A stretch of 64,000 nt of DNA from Bryobacteraceae bacterium (GTDB lineage: Bacteria > Acidobacteriota > Terriglobia > Bryobacterales > Bryobacteraceae), in NCBI GenBank assembly GCA_026129905.1, contig JAHCHE010000019.1, positions 111,947-175,946 of the forward strand, written 5' to 3'. The notes under the pieces are model-generated. The model saw nothing but the letters and a program-made list of their open reading frames with translations, was not told where the DNA came from and ran no database searches. Within the stretch, counting starts at the first letter, position 1; each line of letters opens with the position of its first letter. Position numbers and translations under genes: made by a program. Positions 18,560 to 27,300 of the stretch are shown one piece after another.

Positions 18560-19804
18560 TCAGGTACGCGAGAGATCGCGGACGGTGATGCCGAGCAGCG
18601 CGACGGTGAGCCCAATCATGATCACCACCGAGGCCCAGGCCACCAGGTTGTACCAGGCGGGGTTGGTCCACTCCTTCATCAGCCGCTTCTTATTCACCAG
18701 CAGGATCATGAAGATCAGCACGAACGGCAGCAGCACCCCGTTGAGCACCTGGGAGAACAGGATCATTTTCACCAGGGGGAAGTTCGGCAACAGGATGACG
18801 CCCGCTCCGACGATGACAAGGAAGCCGAACAGGTAATAGAAGATCCGCGCGTCCCGCAGGCGCTGGTTGACGCCCGAAGGAAAGCCCAGCCCTTCACAGA
18901 TGGTGTATGCCGTCGATAGAGGCAGAATGCACGCGGCGAACAGCGAGGCGTTGAACAAGCCGGCGCAGAACAGCAGGTAGGCGTACTCGCCGAATGGTTT
19001 CAGCGCGAGCGCCGCGTCGGTGGCGTCGCGGATGTTCCGCGGACGCTCCGCCCAGATGGCGCCCGCGCACGCCACGATGATGAAGAACGCGATCACCGAC
19101 ATGACGATACAGCCGACAATCACCTCCACGCGCGATTCGGCGTACTCTTTTTCTCCGATGCCTTTTTCCACCACCGCCGCCTGAAGGTAGAACTGCATCC
19201 AGGGCGCCACGGACGTGCCCACCATGCCGATCAGCATGGTGATGTACGACGGGTCGAACAGCAGGACCGGGCGTACGCTGTTGAACATGGCGCTCTTCCA
19301 GTCCGGCTTCACCAGGATGCCGGAAATGATGTAGCAGACGTACAGCGAGCAGGCGAACAGGAAGATCTTCTCGATGCGGTCGTAGGAGCCTTTCACCACC
19401 AGGAACGAGACGGCGATCGCGGCCAGCGGCACCGAGATGTACCGGCTGACGTGGAACAGTTCCAGGGAACTGGCGACGCCGGCGAAGTTGGCCATGACGT
19501 TGGTGAGGTTGGCCAGCAGCAGCGCCGCCATCATGAAGAACGTCGTGCGCAGCCCGAACTCCTCGCGGATCAGATCGGAAAGACCCTTCCCGGTGACCGC
19601 GCCCATCCGGGAGCACATTTCCTGGGTGACGATGAGCAGCACGGTAATCGGCAGCAGGGTCCAAAGCGGAAGGTACCCCCAGCGCGCGCCGGCTTCGGAA
19701 TAGGTGAAAATGCCGCCCGCGTCGTTATCGACGACGGCGGTGATGAATCCGGGACCGATGACGGAAAAGAAGACCGCGACGTGGTAGCGGAACCGCTTCA
19801 GCAT
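18560..19804 (-). CDS. Nramp-family divalent metal transporter with non-canonical TM1 motif
   Basis: This 414-residue, roughly 11-span protein begins FFSVIGPGFITAVVDNDAGG, the Nramp TM1 position, but with DNDAGG in place of DPGN. The TM6 position reads GTSVAPWMQFYLQ instead of the MPHNLYLH form, although the A-x-x-M spacing around the metal-binding Met is kept. Other landmarks (TQEMCSRMGAVTGKGLSDLIRE, LLANLTNVMANFAG) fit the family. Thirteen bp upstream lies a soluble MgtE-N/CBS protein in the same direction, so the two are almost certainly co-expressed. Likely substrate: Mn2+/Fe2+ or possibly Mg2+; the sequence does not decide. Confidence 0.85.
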   Translation of the reverse strand: MLKRFRYHVAVFFSVIGPGFITAVVDNDAGGIFTYSEAGARWGYLPLWTLLPITVLLIVTQEMCSRMGAVTGKGLSDLIREEFGLRTTFFMMAALLLANLTNVMANFAGVASSLELFHVSRYISVPLAAIAVSFLVVKGSYDRIEKIFLFACSLYVCYIISGILVKPDWKSAMFNSVRPVLLFDPSYITMLIGMVGTSVAPWMQFYLQAAVVEKGIGEKEYAESRVEVIVGCIVMSVIAFFIIVACAGAIWAERPRNIRDATDAALALKPFGEYAYLLFCAGLFNASLFAACILPLSTAYTICEGLGFPSGVNQRLRDARIFYYLFGFLVIVGAGVILLPNFPLVKMILFSQVLNGVLLPFVLIFMILLVNKKRLMKEWTNPAWYNLVAWASVVIMIGLTVALLGITVRDLSRT

Positions 19805-19816
19805 GGGGAGGATCGC

Positions 19817-21058
19817 TCATCTTTCTCTCAGCACCGAGATCACGTCGTCGGCGGTGATCACGCCGTGGAGCCTGCCCTCGTCGTCCACCACAGGCAACGT
19901 GGCCAGGTTGTACTTGTCGAACAGCTCGACGATATGATACTGCCGCTCATCCAGCGGCGCGTGAATCATGGGATCGGCGGCCAGCTCCTTCAGCGGGGTG
20001 GATTCGGAAGCGATAAAGAGCCTGCCCAAAGGCACCGCTCCGGCCAGTTTTTCCTCTTCGTCAACCAGGAAGAGCGTGTTCACCGCGTCGACCAGGTCCT
20101 CGTTGCCTTTCAAGGCCACGAAGGCGTCGGCCACCGTGGCGTTGGCGTGCAGCGCCACGTATTCGGTGTTCATCATTCCGCCGGCGGTATCCTCCTCGAA
20201 TTCGAGCAGCTCGCGTACTTCGGCCTTTGGCTCGCTCTCCATCTCCTCGAAGATCTCCTCGGTGGTCTGCTCCTCGAGCTCTCCGAGGACGTCGGCGGCC
20301 TCGTCGGGCGCCATTTCCTCGATGATGTCGGCTGCCTTTTCCGGCTCCAGCGATTCCAGGATCTTGGTCTGAATCTCTGGGTCGACCTCGCTCAACGCGT
20401 CGGCGGCCACCTCGCTGTCGATGGACGAGAAGATGGCCTCGCGCTCTTCCGGACTCAGCTCTTCGACGATGTCGGCCAGGTCGGCCGGGTGCATCTTTTC
20501 GAGCAGGTCGTTGGTGATGTTGAGCCGGAGCCGCCGCTGGGGGTCGGGCTCGACGATATTGCAGAACTCCCACGGAATGGAGTGCGGGGGGATGAAGCGC
20601 TGCATGCGCCGAATCCAGGCAATGGGCAGCACGCCCTGGCAGAGACGGCGGAAGATACTGCGGAGGCCGACGTCGACCTCCGTGACCCGCAGTTCCTCGT
20701 GCCCGTTGGCGGCCCGGACCTCGAAGGTCAGGTCCGTCACCCGCACCACTTTCCGCCCCTGCGCGTCGATGATCTGCTGATCGAGCAGGTCGCGGACCGC
20801 CCGCAGCATGTAGGCGTCGTTGTGGTGCGGCGTGAGCTGTTCGTCGCGGAGGTGGATGCCGCGGAGGGTGATGGACTGCACCTGGTCAAAGCGGACGGTG
20901 AGCCAAGCCCAGCCGCCGCCTACGAGGAACCGGTCGACGCGAGAGGGGTCGATGAGGGGCACGAGGGCGGCGTCCTTGACACGGCCGATCCGGCGGCCTC
21001 GAAGGTCATGGACCGTGAGACCCACCAGTTCCGTGAGGTAGAGGATAGGATCCGCCAT
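19817..21058 (-). CDS. PRC-barrel, MgtE-N and CBS-pair protein without channel domain
   Basis: This is a 413-residue soluble protein. Residues 1-180 hold two PRC-barrel-like halves (LVGLTVHDLRGRRIGRVKDA; VVRVTDLTFEVRAANGHEEL). About residues 190-300 are the MgtE N superhelix, with repeated HPADLADIVEELSPEER / EKAADIIEEMAPDEAADVL units. About residues 300-413 are two CBS motifs (MMNTEYVALHANATVADAF; NLATLPVVDDEGRLHGVIT). True MgtE would continue into five membrane helices, but this protein ends after the second CBS motif. The partner membrane gene downstream is Nramp-like. By analogy with MgtE, this half would sense Mg2+ and nucleotide and gate the transporter; that is inference. Confidence 0.88.
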   Translation of the reverse strand: MADPILYLTELVGLTVHDLRGRRIGRVKDAALVPLIDPSRVDRFLVGGGWAWLTVRFDQVQSITLRGIHLRDEQLTPHHNDAYMLRAVRDLLDQQIIDAQGRKVVRVTDLTFEVRAANGHEELRVTEVDVGLRSIFRRLCQGVLPIAWIRRMQRFIPPHSIPWEFCNIVEPDPQRRLRLNITNDLLEKMHPADLADIVEELSPEEREAIFSSIDSEVAADALSEVDPEIQTKILESLEPEKAADIIEEMAPDEAADVLGELEEQTTEEIFEEMESEPKAEVRELLEFEEDTAGGMMNTEYVALHANATVADAFVALKGNEDLVDAVNTLFLVDEEEKLAGAVPLGRLFIASESTPLKELAADPMIHAPLDERQYHIVELFDKYNLATLPVVDDEGRLHGVITADDVISVLRER

Positions 21059-21224
21059 TCGGGAACGTCCGCTCTCATACTCTGTTCCGAGCGCTTCCGC
21101 GGGCGTTCTCCGCCGGCCCCGGCTGGTGCGGTGCGCTCTACATGGTAGCTGTAAACACTATGCCTCATTTCCGACAGGCGCCGCAAGGGAAAAACGGTTC
21201 AAAATCAGGTAGTCTGGGAAGCGG

Positions 21225-21623
21225 ATGCCGAACCCCGAACACCTGGAGAAACTCCGGCGGGACGTGGATGCGTGGAACGAGTGGCGCGCCGAGAACCCGC
21301 AGATTGTTCCGGATCTCAGCGGCGCCGATCTGACCCGGATGGACCTCGCCTTCGCCAATCTCGCCAGCGCCGAACTGGCCGGCGCTATCTTCGTACTCGC
21401 CAATCTTCGCGGCGCCGATCTGCGCTGGGCGAGCCTGCGGGGCGCGAACCTGGTCGGCGCGAGGATGATCGGCGTGGACCTGGAGGAAGCGGACCTCTCC
21501 GGGGCGAACCTGTCGACGGCCGAGGACCTGACCTCGGAGCAACTGGAGAGCACGCGCGGCGACGGCGCCACGATGCTACCCGACGGCCTCGCGCCCCCGG
21601 CGGGGTGGACCCAGCCTACCTGA
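21225..21623 (+). CDS. Pentapeptide-repeat protein
   Basis: This is a 132-residue protein. Residues 30-100 are successive A(D/N)LXX pentapeptides, such as LSGADLTRMDLAFANLASAE, LRGADLRWASLRGANLVGA and LEEADLSGANLSTA. They should form a short right-handed quadrilateral beta-helix. The ending ESTRGDGATMLPDGLAPPAGW is the usual capping tail of this family. No function can be assigned; some relatives mimic DNA, most are uncharacterised. The last 8 bp overlap the convergent isomerase-like gene. Confidence 0.85.
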   Translation: MPNPEHLEKLRRDVDAWNEWRAENPQIVPDLSGADLTRMDLAFANLASAELAGAIFVLANLRGADLRWASLRGANLVGARMIGVDLEEADLSGANLSTAEDLTSEQLESTRGDGATMLPDGLAPPAGWTQPT

Positions 21624-22665
21624 TGCCGAGGATGCGACGGTTCCTGGAGGCATCCGTCGCGCCCCCGGCGAAATCGTCGAACGCCTTCTGCGGCGTCTCA
21701 ATCAGCATCGAGGCGATGAAGGGCGCGCCTTCGCGGGCCCCCTGCGCGGCGTCCTTGTAGCAGCACTCCCACTCCAGCACCGCCCACGAACGGAAGCCGG
21801 CGGCCGTGAGCCGCGTGAACACCTGCCTGAAATCCACCTGCCCGTCGCCGAGGCTGCGGAACCGTCCGGGCCGCTGCTTCCAGTCCTGGTAGCCGCCGTA
21901 GACGCCGCTGCGGGGCGACGGCCGGAACTCGGCATCCTTTACGTGGAACGCCTTGATGAATTCGCCGTACGTATCTATGTAGCCGACGTAATCCAGACAC
22001 TGAAGGATGAAGTGCGAGGGGTCGTACAGGATGTTGGCGCGCGGGTGGTTGCCGGTGGCTTCGCGGAAGCGCTCGAAGGTGGCGCCGTCATGCAGGTCCT
22101 CGCCGGGGTGGATTTCGTAGGCCAGGTCGACGCCGTGTTGGTCGGCGAAATCCAGAATCGGTTTCCAGCGCCGCGCCAGTTCCTTGAACGCTTCTTCGAC
22201 CAACCCGGCGGGGCGCTGCGGCCAGGGGTACACGGTCTGCCACAGGAAGGCCCCGCTGAAGGTGGGAACGACGGAGAGGCCGAGGTTGCGGGAAGCGCGG
22301 ATCACCAGCTTCATCTGCTCGACCGCCCATTCGGTTCTCGCGGCGGGATTGCCCCGGACTTTCTCGGCGGCGAAGGCGTCGAACAACTCGTCGTAGGCCG
22401 GATGAACCGCGACAAGCTGGCCCTGGAGGTGCGAAGCCAGTTCGGTGAGTTCGAGCCCGTTGGTCTGGGCCTTGAGGTCGTCACAATAGTCCTTCGATTC
22501 GGCGGCCTTCTTGATATCCATCACGCGGCCGTCCCAGGACGGGAGTTGCACGCCGACGTAGCCCATCGACTTGACCCACGCCGTAATCGACGCGAGGCTA
22601 TTGAACGGCTCCTGATCGCCCATGAACTGGGCCAGAAAGATTGCGGGTCCCTTGATCTGTGCCAT
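21616..22665 (-). CDS. Sugar phosphate isomerase/epimerase-like TIM-barrel protein
   Basis: The start at 22665 (MAQIKGPAIFLAQFMGD) is preferred over an ATG 12 bp upstream because family members begin near this point. The 349-residue protein is of the xylose-isomerase-like/IolE superfamily. The metal ligands are plausible as Glu in LAYEIHPGEDL, Asp/His in NILYDPSHFILQ, His in IKAFHVKDAEF and Glu in AVLEWECCYKD. Members act on keto-sugars or inositol derivatives; the substrate is not clear. Cytoplasmic. The 3' end overlaps the pentapeptide gene by 8 bp. Confidence 0.85.
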   Translation of the reverse strand: MAQIKGPAIFLAQFMGDQEPFNSLASITAWVKSMGYVGVQLPSWDGRVMDIKKAAESKDYCDDLKAQTNGLELTELASHLQGQLVAVHPAYDELFDAFAAEKVRGNPAARTEWAVEQMKLVIRASRNLGLSVVPTFSGAFLWQTVYPWPQRPAGLVEEAFKELARRWKPILDFADQHGVDLAYEIHPGEDLHDGATFERFREATGNHPRANILYDPSHFILQCLDYVGYIDTYGEFIKAFHVKDAEFRPSPRSGVYGGYQDWKQRPGRFRSLGDGQVDFRQVFTRLTAAGFRSWAVLEWECCYKDAAQGAREGAPFIASMLIETPQKAFDDFAGGATDASRNRRILGIR

Positions 22666-22732
22666 GTTCCTAATCATACCCGCAGCTTCGCGCGGCGATG
22701 CGCGGCTTCCTCCCAGCCGTTGAATCCCACCA

Positions 22733-23170
22733 CAGTGCCCGATTTTGGGATTGGGTTCGAATTGCTAATTTTTGTATCGGAAAAATCGCGCTCCCGGCGG
22801 CTTTGTCTGAGGCTCGCAATTGACCGAAAGCCCGCTTTTTCATGGCTATACCCCTGAATCACAAAGGCTATTCGGCACGAACCGCCACGAAACGTGCGCT
22901 GGCCGTGCGTGGCATTTTCCCACACTGTCCGATTTTGGGAATGGGTTCGAATTGCTATTTTTGACGCGCGGAGAACGACCGGTGGTCGCGAGGTGAACGA
23001 GATTCAATTGTCAGAGAGCGAGGCGCGGCGGGAACAACACGACCGAGCCGGAGTCATCATAGCCTGGCGGAAATGGGCATTCCCGCTTGTGACGCGGGCG
23101 CATTGCTCGTAAGCTGCTGCGGATAGCGGAGTAATCCGTCGCGGGAGAGTGGAAATTGCCGTGTGACTGG
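22733..23170 (+). repeat. Composite dispersed repeat, unit 1 (438 bp)
   Basis: It holds two direct copies of a ~38-bp core, at 22736-22774 and 22926-22963. The core begins with CCGATTTTGGGATTGGGTTC and continues GAATTGCTATTTTTG. The starts are 190 bp apart. After the second core comes a ~200-bp tail with landmarks GGGCATTCCCG, GTAAGCTGCTG and a terminal GTGACTGG. The same arrangement, with the same spacing, is found at 61268-63027 once the inserted IS is removed. No protein reading frame is shared in a way that looks conserved. Confidence 0.8.
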
Positions 23171-23177
23171 TTGAAAA

Positions 23178-23218
23178 GCTTTCAGCTTTCAGCTTTCAGC
23201 CATCAGCCATCAGCTTTA
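23178..23218 (+). repeat. Heptanucleotide tandem repeat
   Basis: Six head-to-tail 7-bp units are present: GCTTTCA three times, GCCATCA twice and a final GCTTTAG. They lie immediately after the composite repeat. No gene overlaps them. Confidence 0.85.
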
Positions 23219-23419
23219 GTTGTGGGAGTATGTGGGGCGGGGGCGCGCGATTTGTAGTCTCCTGTTGGTCGAACATGGGCGCAAAGGCTGTACGGTCGAC
23301 AGATTCAACAGATTTCTACACCCTGTAGCGGGGAGTGACGCATCCTTAAGGTTTTTCGCGATAAACACGTTCTCGTGGAAGCCATTTCGTTCCAGTAAGA
23401 TACAGCGAATGGACGGCGG

Positions 23420-23457
23420 GGTGACGCATCCGCCGCGACAGGATGCGTCACCTTTTT
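23420..23457 (+). terminator. Perfect 12-bp hairpin followed by T5
   Basis: GGTGACGCATCC (23420-23431) and GGATGCGTCACC (23441-23452) form a perfect stem with a 9-nt loop, then TTTTT. It has the form of an intrinsic terminator, but no gene lies directly upstream on the plus strand. GTGACGCATCC also occurs once more at about 23336, so it may instead belong to a mobile or structured RNA element. Confidence 0.45.
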
Positions 23458-23502
23458 CATCACTTTTTGCGGATCTGTCGAAAGTGTAGAAAAGTGATGA
23501 AA
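23455..23502. repeat. Second inverted repeat overlapping the T-run
   Basis: TTTCATCACTTTT (23455-23467) is the exact reverse complement of AAAAGTGATGAAA (23490-23502), a 13-bp stem with a 22-nt loop. It overlaps the T-run of the preceding hairpin, so the two structures could be alternatives. The remainder of 23219-23580 holds no gene I can support. Confidence 0.6.
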
Positions 23503-23580
23503 CGGTCGGAGACCGTCGCGCCGTAGGGCAGCGGGCCATGGCAGCCACGCGTTCGGGCCGGCGAGTCCGGCAGAAATATT

Positions 23581-23743
23581 CCGTTTTCAGAGAGCAAGGC
23601 GGCGGGGACAACACGCCGAGCCGCCGTCATTATAGCCCGGCGCCGGCGAGCATTCCCGCTTCCGGCACAGGCGATGTGCTTGTAAGCTGCTGCGGATGCG
23701 GGAGTAATCCGCCGCGGGGGCGCGGAAATTGCCGTGTGACTGG
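23581..23743 (+). repeat. Partial copy of the composite repeat tail
   Basis: This ~160-bp stretch matches the tail of the units at 22733-23170 and 61268-63027: GACAACACGCCGAGCCG, a GCATTCCCG landmark, CTTGTAAGCTGCTGCGGAT and the final GCCGTGTGACTGG. It lacks both 38-bp cores. The GCGGAT/ATCCGC stem is perfect here (around 23691-23712). Confidence 0.7.
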
Positions 23744-23769
23744 ATCTTCCGGCGGGATGGGCGCAGGGA

Positions 23770-23827
23770 AAAAATTATCCTTTTGGATAAGAATGGCGTT
23801 ATGGAGTTATCCTTTTGGATAATTTTT
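23770..23827. promoter_or_regulatory. Twin palindromes, probable operator
   Basis: Two copies of TTATCC-TTTT-GGATAA lie 16 bp apart, and the whole is symmetrical: it opens AAAAATTATCC and closes GGATAATTTTT. It sits 57 bp upstream of the -35 box that drives the RHS operon. Such paired dyads are typical binding sites of small HTH regulators; HipB sites, for example, use TATCC/GGATA half-sites but with an 8-bp spacer. No matching regulator gene is in the window. Confidence 0.5.
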
Positions 23828-23883
23828 GTACGGGCGAGGGGGCCGACTAGGAAAAATCCTGTCCTATTTCAGATAATTGAACC

Positions 23884-23912
23884 TTGACATCCGTAAAGAC
23901 CCGCAATAGAAT
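23884..23912 (+). promoter_or_regulatory. Predicted strong sigma70-type promoter of the RHS operon
   Basis: TTGACA (23884-23889), a 17-bp spacer, then TAGAAT (23907-23912). The -35 is perfect and the -10 differs from consensus at one base. The expected start of transcription is near 23919, followed by GGAGGAGA at 23933-23940 and the TTG start at 23947. Confidence 0.7.
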
Positions 23913-23946
23913 CGAGGGCGGCGAATTTCGCCGGAGGAGAACTCGA

Positions 23947-24384
23947 TTGTTGACGCGCATCCTGTTGCTGGCGGCCGCGCTCGCGTGGCCGACGATTCCC
24001 GCGGGCGCCCAGACCCCGGTGAGCCCGCGGAACCTGTACGAACGGCTGATTTGCGTTGTGCCCATGACGGGCAGCGGGACCTATGAGGACCCGCGGCGGC
24101 CCATGTTCGCGCCGGCGGATTCCGACCGGCTCCAGGCGCGGGGCGAGGCACAGATCCTCGGCTACGCCTATGAAGTGAGCGACGACGGGCAGTTCGCGCT
24201 GGTGGAGTTCGTGGCGCGGGACCGGACGGCGTTCGAGCCGATCGTGAACAGCGCGCGCTCCGACGTGCGGGCGTTCCGCAAAGGAACGGCCCGGCGCGAG
24301 GAGGTGGAGGCGGAGTTCGGGCGGCTGAAACGGAACGTGGACTGGAACCAGTTCTGGACGAAATTCGGGGTGAACGCGCGATGA
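23947..24384 (+). CDS. Small secreted protein leading the RHS operon
   Basis: The TTG at 23947 is chosen because GGAGGAGA ends 6 nt upstream and because it places the hydrophobic segment (LLTRILLLAAALAWPTIPAGAQ) as a clean signal peptide. The mature part is about 120 residues. It has YERLICVVPMTGSGTYEDPRR, a beta-rich middle (ILGYAYEVSDDGQFALVEFV) and a basic/acidic helical end (RREEVEAEFGRLKRNVDW). I do not recognise the family. The stop overlaps the ATG of the RHS gene (ATGA), so the two are translationally coupled. A role in export, folding or anchoring of the RHS protein is possible but unproven. Confidence 0.7.
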   Translation: MLTRILLLAAALAWPTIPAGAQTPVSPRNLYERLICVVPMTGSGTYEDPRRPMFAPADSDRLQARGEAQILGYAYEVSDDGQFALVEFVARDRTAFEPIVNSARSDVRAFRKGTARREEVEAEFGRLKRNVDWNQFWTKFGVNAR

Positions 24385-27300
24385 AACGGACGGCTTTCTG
24401 GCTGCTTTGCTGCGCCGTTCCGGGGTGGGGCGCGTATCAGTACTATTACACCGACGCCCTGACGAGCATCAACGGGGCGAAATGGACGCAGAACGGGACG
24501 GTTTCCGGGACGAGCATCGGACTGACCGCGACGACGACGGCGGGCGGGTCGTTGATCCACAAGGACGCCGTGCCGGACCAGGCCAACGAGTACGAGGTGA
24601 AGACGACGCTGCGGCTGAAGAATTCCGGCGTGTACTATGTGCAGTACCTGGGAGCGAGCTCGGATGCGCGGCTGGGGCCGACGAGCGCGGGGACGTTCGT
24701 GGCGGTGGAGATGAATCCGACCATCGGCGGCGGGGCGTGCAGCCTGTCGCTGGCGCTGAAGAAGCGGATCAACAACCAGCTCACGACGGTGGCGACCACG
24801 ACGGCCGGGTGCGGGGAGACGACCACGGTGCGGTCGGTGGTGTGGCACAACCCGGACGCGACAGCAGCATCTCGCAGGCGGCGTTGGGGCCGCGGGACCG
24901 GGCGGCGCCGAACCCGGTGGACCTGGCGTCGGTGGCGGTGGCGGCGTTTCCGAACCGGGTGGACCTGCGCTGGCAGGGCGTGACCGACGACGTCAACGGC
25001 ACGGGCGTGTACCAGTACACGGTGTACCGGGGGACGACCGGGCTGTGGGGGTTCATGGCGTGGGAGGATACGATCTCCGACCCGGGAGTGGCGGCGGGGC
25101 AGAGCTACACCTACCGGATCTCGCCGTCGGATTTCCACTTCACGCAGGCGGCGTGGACGGACGTGCCGGTGACGACGCCGCCGGCGGGGTCGGTAGACCC
25201 GCGGCGGGTGGGGGTGCGGGCCAACGGGGCGTACTGGGGCGCGCTGGGCGAGCAGATCGACATGCTGTCGGGGAACGTGAACTACACGCTGCCGGTGGTG
25301 AAGGCGGCGAGCCGGAACGGGCGGTCCGTGCTGTTCGCGTTGAGCTATAACTCGCAGAACTGGCGGCGAGACAACGGCAACGTGTGGAAGCTGGGGTCGG
25401 ACGTGGGGTACGGGTTCGGGTGGCGGCTGATGGCGGGGTCGATCGTGCCGTATTGGGTGAATCCGTGGACGGTGGACCACTGGACTTTCACGGACGCGAC
25501 GGGGGCCGAGTACAAGCTGGACGTGAACAATAACGGGGTGTGGACGTCGTCGAAGGACGGCCTTTACGCCTGGTACGATTCCGGGACGAACCGGCTGTAC
25601 TTTCCGGACGGGTCGTTCTGGGCGATGGGGTGCGTGTCGGGCGGGACGGAGCCGGATATCGGAACGCGGTATCCGACGACGCTGCAGGACGCCAATGGGA
25701 ACCAAATCCTGGTGACGTACGCGCAGGGGGCGAACTCGCCGTTCGCGGAGAACTCGAGCGCGCGGATCAAGACGATTACGGACGTGCGGGCGAAGGAGAG
25801 CCTGCCGGGCGTCAGCGTTCCGACGTATACGTTCTATTACACGGACGGCCACCTGACGAGCGTGCGGAGCTCGCTGATCACCTCGGACTGGTGGAAGTTC
25901 ACGTACGTGACGTCGCAGCCGCTGCGGTCGCCGTTCGCGGGGGCGCAGAGCTTCGGGACAACGGCGCTGCTGGAGAGTTTCTGGAGCCCGCAGACGGCCG
26001 GCTACCACACGTTCGAGTACGGAACGAATAACGCGGCGGAGCTGTCGCGGGTGACGCTGCCGCGCGGGGGGACGCTGCGCTGGGCTTACCGGGACTTTAC
26101 GTACACGGGCAGCCGGACGCTGCGCGAAGTGGAGACCCGGTGGCTGAACGCCGGTGCAGGGGAGCTGAGGTACGACATCCAGCGGCCGTCGGGGGATTCG
26201 ACCAAGACGGTACACAGCCAGGCGACGCTGCTGGACGCGGGCGGGGCGGCGAAGCGGGTGTGGACGTTTTCGACCTCGACGGCGCCGGCGGACGCGTGGA
26301 AGATCGGCTTGACCACGCAGGAGAAGAGCATCAAGACGGCGGGCGGCGTGACGCTGCGGCAGGCCGACTACACGTGGACGCAGGACGGGGCGGGGCGGCC
26401 GTACCTCCTGCGGGCGCAGACGACGCTGGACGGGGTGTCGACGAAGAAGGAACAGACGCTGGACAACTACGGCAACCAGACGGAGCTGAAGATTTACGAC
26501 TACGGGGCGGCGACGTGGACGCGGAAATACACCTACACCCACAGCACGTTTTACGAGTACACGAACCGCTTTATCTTCAATGTACTAACGTCTGCACAAG
26601 TGGATGATGGAGCCGGAAACGTAACGTTGGCGCAGTATCAATACGATCTGTATAACGCCGAAAGCGGCGGCTGGTGCCAGGGATTCGGCCACATGACAGG
26701 CCCGGAGGACCTGCGGCAATACGACTACACAACGCAGAAGTGGCGGGGGAACGTGAGCGTCGCGATCGGCGGCGGGGTGACGCGGTGCTACGACTACGAC
26801 ATCAGCGGGGCGGTGGCGCGGAGCACCGATGGAACGACGATCACCTCAACGACGTTCGAACGTAACAACGCCGTTCCAAACGTGATGACGACCGGGAGCC
26901 TGACGACGGACCTGGACTGGACCGATCTGTTGGGGCTGAGCCAGAGCAAGGGGGCGAACAACGAGACGGCGTCGTTCACCTACGACAGCGTGGGGCGGCC
27001 GGCGAGTTCGACGACGCCGCGGGGAGCGGTGACCACCTACGCGTACGGGACAGGGCCGCCCTACACGGAGACGGCGACGAAGGCGGACGGACGGTTCGTG
27101 CGGACGACCTACGATGGGCTCGGGCGGCCGGTGAAGGTGGAGACGGCGAACACGTCGGGGGCTGTTAAGTCGGTGGTGGAGACCGAGTACGTGGCGTGCG
27201 CGTGCTCGGCGAGCGGGAAAGTGTACCGGGTGTCGCAGCCGTACGCGCCGGGCGGGACGAAGTACTGGACGGTCTACACGTACGACGCGCTGGGGCGGAC

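Noticed and set aside
18560..19804. Magnesium-type Nramp relative (NRMT) stated as fact
   Set aside because: The TM1 motif is unusual but the TM6 A-x-x-M that favours transition metals seems kept, so the substrate is left open.
19817..21058. Complete MgtE magnesium channel
   Set aside because: There are no membrane helices; the protein ends after the second CBS motif.
19451..21148. 565-codon plus-strand frame opposite the Nramp and MgtE-N genes
   Set aside because: It spans two real minus-strand genes and their gap, and the translation is low-complexity (His/Gln/Gly/Val) without domains.
22894..23112. Short frame containing VRFWEWVRIAIF across the repeat core
   Set aside because: The same core is read in different frames at the other copies and is followed by unrelated residues, so the conservation is at the DNA level.
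23178..23502. CRISPR array
   Set aside because: The heptamer array has no spacers and the GTGACGCATCC copies are irregularly placed; no cas genes are in the window.
23770..23827. HipB operator
   Set aside because: Half-sites resemble TATCC/GGATA, but HipB sites have an 8-bp spacer and here it is 4 bp; no hipBA genes are present. I kept only the general operator call.
24635..26542. 635-codon frame antisense to the RHS gene
   Set aside because: The Arg/Pro/His-rich translation is typical of the reverse of G-rich YD repeats, and no start signals are present.
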